Below are positions 9,278 to 18,040 of a stretch of DNA of 64,000 nucleotides, one piece after another. The DNA lies in assembly GCF_005885605.1 (NCBI RefSeq), contig NZ_SZVP01000004.1, positions 124,001 through 188,000 of the forward strand. Direction: 5' to 3'. The notes beneath the pieces were generated by a model. That model was given only the letters and a program-made list of their open reading frames with translations. It was not told the origin of the DNA and searched no databases. This DNA is from Colwellia ponticola. Its GTDB lineage: Bacteria > Pseudomonadota > Gammaproteobacteria > Enterobacterales > Alteromonadaceae. The stretch's first letter is position 1. Each line of letters starts with the position of its first letter. A program made the translations under genes and the position numbers.

Positions 9278-10297
9278 GTGTCTTCTATCGCCAATATATT
9301 ACCCTTATCCCTTGAAAAGTACCTAGCCCAACACGCAGCACAATACATCAATAATAAGCAATTACCTGTTAGCTTTAACCTGTCTGAACAGGCACTTACC
9401 TTAGCTGATAGTCAACAACCTATGACTACTAAAGCGCCAATAACGTTAGTTGTTTTTGATCAACTCACTATCACTCAACTACTTGCACTACAAACAGATG
9501 TTGCGCTTAATATATTGGCATTAATAGCCATTAACCATCGAAATAAACAAACCAGTTATCGCTTTGAAGTTAGCTGTAGTGATTTTATTAAGGCACGTAA
9601 AGCACTGGCTGATTTTTGTTTAACACATAACATTGAAGCGGCCTTAGTAAAGCAAGTCCCCTGCTTAAATCAACCTGGTTTATTAGTGATGGATATGGAC
9701 TCAACCACAATAGAAATAGAGTGTATTGATGAAATAGCTAAACTAGCAGGTGTCGGTGATGAGGTTGCGCAAGTAACCGAACGTGCAATGTTAGGTGAGC
9801 TCGATTTTGCGCAAAGTTTACATCAACGCGTGGCAACTTTAGCTAATTCCCCAGAAAGTATATTAGCTGAAGTAGCAAAAAACATTCCATTGATGATTGG
9901 CTTAAAGCCACTGATTATTGAACTAAAAAAACATAATTGGCGTATTGCTATTGCTTCAGGTGGTTTTACTTATTTTGCCGATCACTTAAAAGAAACGTTA
10001 CAGTTAGATGCTGCCTTTGCCAATACTCTTGAAATTATTGATGGCAAACTTACTGGTAAAGTATTAGGTGATGTAGTCGATGCGCAAGTAAAAGCTGACT
10101 CTCTAGCTATTTTAAGTGAAAAGTATCAAATACCTGCTAACCAAACCGTGGCTATGGGTGACGGTGCTAACGATTTAATCATGATGGCAGCAGCAAGTTT
10201 TGGCGTGGCTTTTCATGCTAAACCTATTGTATTAGCACAAGCTGATAGTAGTATTAACGTGCAAGGCTTAGACTGCTTATTACACTGGTTAGCTTAG
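9278..10297 (+). CDS. serB: phosphoserine phosphatase
   Basis: HAD-superfamily enzyme for the last step of serine synthesis, phosphoserine to serine. The nucleophile motif DMDSTTIE starts at D139, followed by ECIDEIA; motif II is IASGGFTYFADHL and motif III/IV GDGANDLIMMAAA. An N-terminal region of about 130 residues precedes the catalytic domain, as in E. coli SerB. Length is 339 aa. It is transcribed divergently from the ytjB-like gene, sharing a gap of about 100 bp. Confidence 0.96.
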   Translation: MSSIANILPLSLEKYLAQHAAQYINNKQLPVSFNLSEQALTLADSQQPMTTKAPITLVVFDQLTITQLLALQTDVALNILALIAINHRNKQTSYRFEVSCSDFIKARKALADFCLTHNIEAALVKQVPCLNQPGLLVMDMDSTTIEIECIDEIAKLAGVGDEVAQVTERAMLGELDFAQSLHQRVATLANSPESILAEVAKNIPLMIGLKPLIIELKKHNWRIAIASGGFTYFADHLKETLQLDAAFANTLEIIDGKLTGKVLGDVVDAQVKADSLAILSEKYQIPANQTVAMGDGANDLIMMAAASFGVAFHAKPIVLAQADSSINVQGLDCLLHWLA

Positions 10298-10340
10298 CGT
10301 AGCCTTTATTTAGCGCTACCATCAAGTTACGGTGATCTAG

Positions 10341-10384
10341 CCACACCTAATGCCAAGTAATATGACTACTGGCATTAGGTGTGG
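10341..10384. repeat. perfect 15-bp inverted repeat between serB and the PilZ gene
   Basis: CCACACCTAATGCCA (10341-10355) is exactly complementary to TGGCATTAGGTGTGG (10370-10384). The stem can extend by GTA/TAC past a bulged A, leaving a 7-base loop. The right arm partly repeats as GGCATTAGGT at 10383-10392. It lies between convergent genes and could end transcription from either side, but no U-run follows on either strand. Confidence 0.75.
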
Positions 10385-10441
10385 CATTAGGTTACTGGTA
10401 TAACTTCCCCCCTCCTAGTAATCTTCCTAGTAAAGGTGAAC

Positions 10442-12943
10442 CTAGCGAGTCAACCTATAGCGTAGTAAGGTTTCTTGCGTCACATCAATTAACTGTACAC
10501 AGCCAGCAACACTGTATATCTCTTGCTCAAGTTGCTTGCCTCTGTGTATCGCATAAGCACTTATATAATCTAATTCAGGGCTCAAGTGCTCGATACTTGC
10601 TTCATTTCTTCGTGATAATTTTAACGCTATGCTATAAAAATCACCTTGCGCTAAAGCCTCTTTAATAAAGTGCTGCTTTTGCTCAGTACTAACGAGTGTA
10701 CTGGCTTGCTTTATCGTGACTGACTTATCGATGTCGGCGCTGCTCGAATCAATCGCAATGTATACCAACTCATTAACGGCAGTATCATTGGGTAACAACT
10801 TTTTCATCTGTTGAGCAACTAAGTCACTCAGTGGTAAATTACCTAACAACGGATATAAATTATAATAGCCTTGGCGATCACTTAAACGCAACATCACTGA
10901 TAATAAGTTTTTATGACTTTGCTCACTGTGCTCACCAACCACTAACTTTTCTACTTTATAGCGACTGCCACTTGACTGCACTATTGCCGTAGGTATTGCC
11001 ATATTAACCCCATACAAGGTCCGTAATGCGCCCGATAAACCTGGTGTTAGCATGGCATATTCATCTGGTGTTAATTTATTCCTATTTTTATCGATTAACA
11101 GTTTAAAAAAAGAACGACCAATATGTTGATGCGACTTAACCGACACTCGTAAGTGAACTAGGGTTTTATCTTTACTGAGCTTTATTACTTTATAGGGTAA
11201 GTGTTTTAAATCAAAAGTAGAGGTGATTTTCTGTAACTTAGGGAAACTTAAATAAACAATATCTCCGTTTACTAAAGTGCTAGGACTTTCTAAATCAACT
11301 TTCAAGCCCGAAACAGAAAAATCTTCCGATAAACCTGTCCAGCTAAAAGATTCGCACTCAATAATAGTTGGCGTCTTGTATTTAAAGCGAACTTCCTGGC
11401 GTTGATGACCATAGCTTAACGCTATTTCATCAACGCTATTTTCATGATGAGTATATTTGTGGCCAAAGCTTTTCAGGCGTTTAAGATCAATCCCTTGATA
11501 GCTAAGCCTTTTATAATCGTTAATATCACTGGTCGTGGTAACATCAATGACGCTAACAGCATAAGGTAACGTTGCTAAAATAGCCGTTACTTCATCGGTC
11601 AATGGTGGGTTTAAATAATCTTGTTTTTTAGTAATAGCGCTAGATACCGTAAAAGGAGAGTAAGCACTGTCTGGATCGAGTGAGCAAGATGTTAACGCGG
11701 TAATAGCAAAACTAGCTTTACTGGCTGCAAAGGCTAAAAATTGCTTGAAAAAAACGATATCGTGTTGGACCTGCTCTTCATCTATGGTGTAAAAAAATTT
11801 ATGCCCTTTATGTTGATGAATAAAACTGAAAACTAATAAGTTCCTGTGCTGCTTTTGCAGTGCGCGTAAGCGTTCAAGGCGCTCGGCATTAAGTAAATAA
11901 GGTAATGTAGAACGGCTTTTATCATCTTGCCAATACTGGTAGAGCTTTTGATTATTTTTAGTTGTCAGTGCATAACGAGGTGAAGTTTTTTTACTATCGC
12001 CTGGTGTGCTTTGCATAAAAACGATCAATTCATTTAATTTAACTAAGGCATATTGCTCATAACTTCTTGTTTCCAATGCCACTAAACTATTATCTAAATT
12101 GATTTTATAACGGCGCTTATTACCTTGTATATAGTTCTTTAAAAACCGTTCAAAGCTATCGTTATCAGCAATATCGATACGCTGACAACCTACAAGCTGG
12201 GTACCTAAATCACGTAATACATTTTTAACTTCAAAGGTAAAAACACTGTCTTTATTAAACTGAAACTCTTGCTCTAAACCGGTAAAGGTAATCGTTAACC
12301 GATCGCCTTTAAATAAGTAAATTTCATTGATCAACTTAAATTTCAGACCATTAACGCTCAGGTCAATGCTGGTTGCTAGCATTTTTTTCTGAGTGGCTGC
12401 GTTAACCACAATAGGAATAGCAAAGTTCATGCGCTCTTCAATGCGATCAGGATAATTTGCTACATAATATAATTTAGCAGGATACTGAAGCTTTTCTAAC
12501 GCAGGCTTACTATTGTTAACGGCCACCCCGTTCGGAGTGAGCTGTTCATTTTGATAAATATTGCGAAAGCTATTTTTGGCATTTTTTACCGCTTCGTACA
12601 CCCCAAAAGTATAACCGCCATAAATCGCGACGTTTTCTGTAAAGGTATTAATAGCAAGATCATCTAAAAAATGTGATTGACCTTGAAAGTCAAATAACCG
12701 ACATTCACCATTAACCAAACCACGTAAATCAATGGTACGGTTACAAGCTCCGGCTAAGCGCTTTAGCTCCATCTTCAATAAAAAACGCTCATTTCTGGTG
12801 AGGTGCTCAGTGGCTTTATTAAAGTTAGCTTCAAACGTTTTTTTATTAACTTCACCACGAAAATTATTAATTATTTCATAGTGTTTGCTCAAATCTATAT
12901 CCATAGTATTGTTATTAACTTCTCTTATGGCAAATATTTGCAT
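10442..12943 (-). CDS. large PilZ-domain protein (predicted c-di-GMP receptor)
   Basis: An 833-aa soluble protein with two regions resembling PilZ domains: one at about 170-230 (R near 171, then DLSVNGLKFKL) and one at about 525-590 (SEDFSVSGLKVDL). PilZ domains bind cyclic di-GMP through an N-terminal RxxxR and a D/NxSxxG motif; here the second motif is clearer than the first in both copies. The remainder is unrecognised. ATG at 12904 (MDIDLSKHYEII) is an alternative start 13 codons in. Similar proteins occur between serB and radA in related bacteria. The output pathway is unknown. Confidence 0.78.
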   Translation of the reverse strand: MQIFAIREVNNNTMDIDLSKHYEIINNFRGEVNKKTFEANFNKATEHLTRNERFLLKMELKRLAGACNRTIDLRGLVNGECRLFDFQGQSHFLDDLAINTFTENVAIYGGYTFGVYEAVKNAKNSFRNIYQNEQLTPNGVAVNNSKPALEKLQYPAKLYYVANYPDRIEERMNFAIPIVVNAATQKKMLATSIDLSVNGLKFKLINEIYLFKGDRLTITFTGLEQEFQFNKDSVFTFEVKNVLRDLGTQLVGCQRIDIADNDSFERFLKNYIQGNKRRYKINLDNSLVALETRSYEQYALVKLNELIVFMQSTPGDSKKTSPRYALTTKNNQKLYQYWQDDKSRSTLPYLLNAERLERLRALQKQHRNLLVFSFIHQHKGHKFFYTIDEEQVQHDIVFFKQFLAFAASKASFAITALTSCSLDPDSAYSPFTVSSAITKKQDYLNPPLTDEVTAILATLPYAVSVIDVTTTSDINDYKRLSYQGIDLKRLKSFGHKYTHHENSVDEIALSYGHQRQEVRFKYKTPTIIECESFSWTGLSEDFSVSGLKVDLESPSTLVNGDIVYLSFPKLQKITSTFDLKHLPYKVIKLSKDKTLVHLRVSVKSHQHIGRSFFKLLIDKNRNKLTPDEYAMLTPGLSGALRTLYGVNMAIPTAIVQSSGSRYKVEKLVVGEHSEQSHKNLLSVMLRLSDRQGYYNLYPLLGNLPLSDLVAQQMKKLLPNDTAVNELVYIAIDSSSADIDKSVTIKQASTLVSTEQKQHFIKEALAQGDFYSIALKLSRRNEASIEHLSPELDYISAYAIHRGKQLEQEIYSVAGCVQLIDVTQETLLRYRLTR

Positions 12944-13247
12944 AATAACTTTTTAACTTAAAAAAATGGCTTAAACGAATAGCTTAGACAAAAAATTAAA
13001 AATCATTATAATTTAACTGACATTACTATTAAAAACCAAGCAATTATTATGCCCCTCTATGAAGTACCTCTATAAAGTCTGTTATCTCACACTATTTAGC
13101 TTGGTATTAACACGTCATAAACAACGTTAGCAAAATAATAGTTGTGGTGTTAATCATTTATTGATTCGTATCGTTAATACTCTAGTCAAAGTTAAACTTA
13201 ACCCGTTAGCTACACTCAATTATCGTTTTAAAGGCAGGTAAACCTAC

Positions 13248-14636
13248 ATGGCAAAAACAGCAAAAGTCGAGTTTGTATGCTCCGATTGCGGAATGAATTT
13301 CACTCAATGGCAAGGTCAATGCCGTTGCGGTGCTTGGAATACCTTAGTCGAAATGAAAATCCCTAAAGCGGGCAGTAAAAGCAGCAGTTCACGTACAGCA
13401 AACACTGGTGGTTATGCTGGCTTAACCGGCGGTGGTTCTAAAAAAATTAATGATATTGCCACCACTGACGCAGAAAAAAAATTAACGGGTATTGGTGAGC
13501 TTGACCGGGTTTTATCTGGCGGCGTAACAACTGGCTCGGTCAATATCATTTCAGGCGATCCGGGCGCAGGTAAAACAACACTTTTATCAGACTTAGTCGC
13601 AAGAATGTCGCAAGCTACCGCTTCACTTTATTGTACGGCAGAAGAATCTCTTTCTCAGTTTAAAAATCGTGTTCACCGACTAAAGCTAGAATATAACGAA
13701 GATAATCTTTTTTTATTGGCGGAAACCAGTGTTGAGGCCATTATTGACGAGTTAGATAAGCATAAGATTAAATTTGCTGTTATCGATTCTATTCAAGCGG
13801 TAGTCACTGAAAACGCCAATGGTAGTCCTGGCTCTCCTTCACAAGTCAAAAGTAGCGCACAAGCACTTACTCAATATTGCAAACAAAACGATGTCACTAT
13901 GTTTATTATTGCCCACGTTAATAAAAATAATGAGATTGCCGGTCCACAGACCTTAGTACATATTGTTGATGCGCTACTACACATAGACACTAATGATGGC
14001 CAAATTCGTACGCTTAGAGCAAACAAAAACCGCTTTGGTGATATAGACACTGTCGGTATTTTTAAAATGTGTGAGCGCGGTATGCTTAGCGTTGATAACC
14101 CAAGTGAAATATTTTTATCTGGCTCTAGTACCGAATCCCCTGGTTCAACCATTACTTGTATTCGCAAAGGTAACCGCAATCTTTTATTAGAAATTCAATG
14201 TTTAACCACGGAAACCGAAGCAGAGTTTCCACAACGTGTTTGTGTCGGTTTAAACATGAATAGAATAAAAATGTTAACGGGCATATTACGCAAGCATACC
14301 AAAACCAAAATATTTCACGATACGTTCTTTAATATTGTTGGCGGTCTTAAAATTGATGAGTCTGAAACCTGTATCGACTTGGCCTTGGTATCCGCACTGT
14401 TAAGCAGTTTAAACGACTTTGTTATACCACGTGATACTTGTATTATGGGCGAGTTAAGTTTAAACGGCGATGTTAGACCCATAGACAGTGGTGTACCGCG
14501 CGTTAAAGAAGCGGCTCAGCATGGTTTTACCAACATATATATTCCTTATCGTAATTACCATAAATCCATGGAAGGTTTAGGTGCTAATATTAAAGCGGTA
14601 AAAACGATTCATGAACTCATTGAGTTAATCACATAG
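13248..14636 (+). CDS. radA: DNA repair protein RadA/Sms
   Basis: RecA-like branch-migration helicase that processes recombination intermediates. Order: N-terminal zinc finger (C11, C14, C25, C27), RecA core with Walker A GDPGAGKTT near 103-111, the RadA-specific KNRFG motif near 258, and a C-terminal Lon-protease-like domain. Length (462 aa) is normal. The second zinc knuckle is C-R-C instead of the usual C-X-X-C, one residue short, with no frameshift around it. The gene is monocistronic. Confidence 0.95.
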   Translation: MAKTAKVEFVCSDCGMNFTQWQGQCRCGAWNTLVEMKIPKAGSKSSSSRTANTGGYAGLTGGGSKKINDIATTDAEKKLTGIGELDRVLSGGVTTGSVNIISGDPGAGKTTLLSDLVARMSQATASLYCTAEESLSQFKNRVHRLKLEYNEDNLFLLAETSVEAIIDELDKHKIKFAVIDSIQAVVTENANGSPGSPSQVKSSAQALTQYCKQNDVTMFIIAHVNKNNEIAGPQTLVHIVDALLHIDTNDGQIRTLRANKNRFGDIDTVGIFKMCERGMLSVDNPSEIFLSGSSTESPGSTITCIRKGNRNLLLEIQCLTTETEAEFPQRVCVGLNMNRIKMLTGILRKHTKTKIFHDTFFNIVGGLKIDESETCIDLALVSALLSSLNDFVIPRDTCIMGELSLNGDVRPIDSGVPRVKEAAQHGFTNIYIPYRNYHKSMEGLGANIKAVKTIHELIELIT

Positions 14637-14710
14637 CTAGACTTAAACTCACCGAACCATAATACCGACGACGGTGTCTACTTTAACTAACGTAAAAGAC
14701 GCACGGGTAA

Positions 14711-14762
14711 AAAACCATTGTTAGTAACACTTGCACTACAGCTAAGTTTTACTGACAATGGT
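14711..14762 (-). terminator. hairpin with U-tract on the minus strand, radA-dpp gap
   Basis: ACCATTGTTAGTAA (14714-14727) pairs with TTACTGACAATGGT (14749-14762) over 14 positions with one G-U pair and a 21-base loop. Read on the minus strand the stem is followed by TTTTTT (complement of 14709-14714). No minus-strand gene ends here, so as a terminator it would serve only antisense transcription; it may instead be a plain repeat. Confidence 0.4.
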
Positions 14763-14855
14763 CACTTTAATGTTTAGCATTGATAACGGTTAACCATGCC
14801 GTAAAGCCACCTACTTTATATTGACCGTATCTACCCTAATAACGATAACTTTCCT

Positions 14856-17171
14856 ATGAAACTTACTATTAAAAAAGCCCTTATTGTTCTTGCTTACTCA
14901 GTCGTTTTACCGCTACAAGTCAACGCAAGTAATGACAAAATTACCACACATTCTATTGAAACAACGGGAGCTGTTGAGGTGACTGAATCTACTAATACGA
15001 TTAAAAAAAATAGCAAGCAACTCACCATAGCGCGTATTTATAGCTCGCCTTCGCTTAACGGCAAAACACCTAAATCATTAAAGTTCTCGCCAGATGGTAC
15101 GCGAGTAACCTATTTACAAGGTAAAACTGAAGACTTAAATCGTTACGATTTATGGGAATATAATTTAGCCAGTAAAGAAAATAAACTATTGGTTGATTCA
15201 CAAGCACTGTTTAGTGGCATTGAGGATTTATCTGATGAAGAAAAAGCCCGTCGTGAACGTCAACGTATTTTTGGTGTTGGCATCTTAGAGTACCAATTTT
15301 CACAAGATGGTAGCGCCTTATTATTCCCGCTTAATGGTGATATTTACTATTATCATTTAACCACTAAAAAGGCTAAACGGTTAACCGATACCGCTGACTT
15401 TGAAACCGATGTGAAGTTCTCACCTAAAGGTAACTTTGTTTCTTACATTCGAGCGCAAAATATCTACGTACTCAACATTGCCTCAGGTGAAGAACGTCAA
15501 TTAACGACCGATGGCGCTGGCGTTATTAAAAACGGCATGAGCGAATTTGTTGCTCAAGAAGAAATGGCGCGAATGACGGGTTATTGGTGGGCTCCCAATG
15601 AACAGCATATTGCTTTTTTACGTGTTGATGAAAGCCCTGTACAAACCGTTATTCGTAACGAAATATACGCCGAAAAAATTGAGCTAATAAAGCAGCGTTA
15701 CCCAGCAACCGGCACTAATAACGTCGATATTCAGTTGGCCGTTACTGACATAAAAGGTAAAAAAATTCGCTTTGTCGATTTAGGTGACAACAAAGATATT
15801 TATATTCCCCGGGTCAAGTGGTTACCCGATAGCGAAAATCTTTCTTATCAGTTACAAAGTCGCGATCAAAAAACCTTAACGTTAAAAACATATAACCTAA
15901 ACAAACGTCGCCAGCAGACTTTATTAACAGAACAGTCAAGTCATTGGCTTAATTTACATAAAGACTTAACTTTTTTACGTGATAACAAAACTTTTATTTG
16001 GGCCTCTGAACGTGACGGCTACAAGCACCTTTATCATTACGACTTAAATGGGACGTTAATTTCACAACTAACTAAAGGTAAATGGGTGGTAGACTCACTG
16101 GCTCATGTTGATGAAAAAAATGGCTGGCTTTATTTTACCGGCCGCGCTGATACGCCGCTTGAGCGTCACTTATATAAAGTACCGCTTAATGGTAAATCTC
16201 CTGAAAATGTCCAACGTATTAGCCAACGCAATGGCTTTCATAGCATTAGCTTTAGTGCTACCAGCGACAGTTACCTTGATAGTTTTTCAAACACACAAAC
16301 GCCAACACAAATAAGTTTACATGCTGCTAATGGCGATCATATTACCTGGTTGGCTGAAAACAAAGTAACACCAGAACACCCTATAGCGCCTTATTATGAT
16401 GAGTTAGTGATGCCTGAATTTGGTTCATTAAAGTCTGATGACGGACAAGCTGATTTATATTACAAACTCTATAAACCGAAAAATATGCAACCTGGTAAAA
16501 AATATCCCGTGATTGTTATGGTTTATGGTGGTCCACACGCACAGCTGGTAAAAAACGTCTGGCAAGGCGCGGATATGACACAATATATGCTGCAACAAGA
16601 TTATATTGTCTATCAGCTTGATAATCGCGGCTCTAATTATCGTGGTACAGCCTTTGAGTATCCTATTTATCAACAGCTTGGCCAAGTGGAAGTTACCGAT
16701 CAAGTCACTGGGGTGAAATATTTACATACCCTACCCTATGTTGACAAAGAGCGTATTGGCGTTTTTGGTCACTCTTATGGCGGTTACATGGCATTAATGA
16801 GCATGTTTACTGCTGATCATTATTTCAAAGCCGGCGTAAGTGGCGCGCCAGTAACGGATTGGCTGCTTTATGATACCCACTACACAGAGCGTTATTTAAA
16901 TCACCCTGAAGCAAATGCTGCCGGTTACCAACAAAGCAGTGTTTTTCCTTATGTATCTGGCTTACAAGGTCCAATGATGATTTATCATGGTATGGCTGAT
17001 GACAACGTCTTGTTTACTAACACCACGAAGTTAATTAAAGCACTGCAAGATGAAGGTAAGCTATTTGAATTAATGACTTACCCAGGTAGCAAACACAGCA
17101 TGCGTGGCAAAAAAGTGAAAGTACATTTAAATACCACGATTATGAACTTTTTTGATAGACACTTTAAATAA
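14856..17171 (+). CDS. dipeptidyl peptidase IV (S9 family), exported
   Basis: Serine exopeptidase predicted to release X-Pro dipeptides, probably in the periplasm or outside the cell, consistent with peptide scavenging. An N-terminal signal peptide (KKALIVLAYSVVLPLQVNA) precedes a beta-propeller domain, with the Glu motif EFVAQEEMAR near residue 230 that in the family anchors the substrate amino terminus, and a C-terminal alpha/beta hydrolase domain. Catalytic residues are S640 in GHSYGGYM, Asp in MADDNV and His in GSKHSMRG. The residue before the nucleophile is His where most members have Trp. Length is 771 aa. Confidence 0.92.
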   Translation: MKLTIKKALIVLAYSVVLPLQVNASNDKITTHSIETTGAVEVTESTNTIKKNSKQLTIARIYSSPSLNGKTPKSLKFSPDGTRVTYLQGKTEDLNRYDLWEYNLASKENKLLVDSQALFSGIEDLSDEEKARRERQRIFGVGILEYQFSQDGSALLFPLNGDIYYYHLTTKKAKRLTDTADFETDVKFSPKGNFVSYIRAQNIYVLNIASGEERQLTTDGAGVIKNGMSEFVAQEEMARMTGYWWAPNEQHIAFLRVDESPVQTVIRNEIYAEKIELIKQRYPATGTNNVDIQLAVTDIKGKKIRFVDLGDNKDIYIPRVKWLPDSENLSYQLQSRDQKTLTLKTYNLNKRRQQTLLTEQSSHWLNLHKDLTFLRDNKTFIWASERDGYKHLYHYDLNGTLISQLTKGKWVVDSLAHVDEKNGWLYFTGRADTPLERHLYKVPLNGKSPENVQRISQRNGFHSISFSATSDSYLDSFSNTQTPTQISLHAANGDHITWLAENKVTPEHPIAPYYDELVMPEFGSLKSDDGQADLYYKLYKPKNMQPGKKYPVIVMVYGGPHAQLVKNVWQGADMTQYMLQQDYIVYQLDNRGSNYRGTAFEYPIYQQLGQVEVTDQVTGVKYLHTLPYVDKERIGVFGHSYGGYMALMSMFTADHYFKAGVSGAPVTDWLLYDTHYTERYLNHPEANAAGYQQSSVFPYVSGLQGPMMIYHGMADDNVLFTNTTKLIKALQDEGKLFELMTYPGSKHSMRGKKVKVHLNTTIMNFFDRHFK

Positions 17172-17242
17172 CACTTCTTAGTGCACAAGATGAACTCTTA
17201 ACCTTAAATAGTAGAGAGTAAACGCCAGATAGCATAAATAAT

Positions 17243-17275
17243 AAAAGGTAAGTGATATCACTTACCTTTTCTTTA
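17243..17275 (+). terminator. terminator after the dipeptidyl peptidase gene
   Basis: A perfect 28-bp palindrome (AAAAGGTAAGTGAT and its complement, 17243-17270) is followed by CTTTATTG. With no designed loop the tip must open, but the A-rich left and T-rich right flanks fit a bidirectional intrinsic terminator. The rest of the 328-bp gap up to hpf shows no clear feature. Confidence 0.65.
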
Positions 17276-17499
17276 TTGTTTATCATTTTAATTTAATCAA
17301 CCACTTAAAAATTAACGCTTTACATATTGTTTTACTAGCATTTTTCATGCCTAAAACGTTCAATAAATTGCTTGAAAAATAGTTACATTTAATTTCATTT
17401 ATCTACCACTTTTCTATTGCATTTTTATGACCTATGGTCGATTATGAGATTGAAGACAAGGACACAAGTAAAGATACAGATAACAACAAGAGGTAAACT

Positions 17500-17835
17500 A
17501 TGAAGATTAATATTTCTGGACACCACGTTGAAATAACCGAAGGTATCAAGCAATCTATCGAGAATAAGTTTGCAAAAATCTCTAAACATTACCCCTCTAT
17601 CATGACGATAGACTCTACTATCACCGTTGAACCACATCTGCAAAAACTTGAAGTAACAACATTGTATGAAGGAGAGACAATCACTGTGAATGCTTCCGAC
17701 AAACAATTATATGCCGCAATAGCTAAAGTCGTTAAAAAACTAGATGTTGCTCTTGCTCGTCGTAAAGGCATACTTACAGCCAAGTTCCACGATAAGTTTG
17801 TTGTACCACAAACAGACATGTATCAAGCAACTTAA
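17500..17835 (+). CDS. hpf: short-form ribosome hibernation promoting factor
   Basis: Small protein (111 aa) of the HPF/RaiA (YfiA) family that binds the 30S decoding region and inactivates or dimerises ribosomes in stationary phase. The N-terminus MKINISGHHVEITEGIK and the segment DKQLYAAIAKVVKKLD are hallmark. It lacks the long C-terminal dimerisation domain. The AGAGGT before the ATG is a good ribosome-binding site. Separating HPF from RaiA by eye is uncertain. Confidence 0.88.
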   Translation: MKINISGHHVEITEGIKQSIENKFAKISKHYPSIMTIDSTITVEPHLQKLEVTTLYEGETITVNASDKQLYAAIAKVVKKLDVALARRKGILTAKFHDKFVVPQTDMYQAT

Positions 17836-17952
17836 TTTATCATACTGTGCTTAGCGTATACTCAATGATATTAACTGAACAAGAGAAGCAAAGCTTAGTA
17901 TTCACTAAAATAGCCAATTAAAAAATTTACATCGCTATTAAATATATTACTT

Positions 17953-17998
17953 AAATAAAAAAGGCTGCATCATGAAAATGATACAGCCTTTTTATTTA
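17953..17998. terminator. bidirectional terminator between hpf and metH
   Basis: AAAAAGGCTGCATCAT, GAAA loop, ATGATACAGCCTTTTT: a stem with one C/A mismatch, a tetraloop, and A/T tracts on both sides. It is placed between convergent hpf and metH and can serve both. Confidence 0.85.
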
Positions 17999-18040
17999 AG
18001 CTCAACTCAGTTAAGTAAAGCCAGTTATGAAAAGCTTAGA

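Noticed and set aside
10381..10665. 94-codon plus-strand frame
   Set aside because: It begins in the hairpin region and then overlaps the C-terminal coding part of the PilZ gene on the other strand; no ribosome-binding site or protein-like features.
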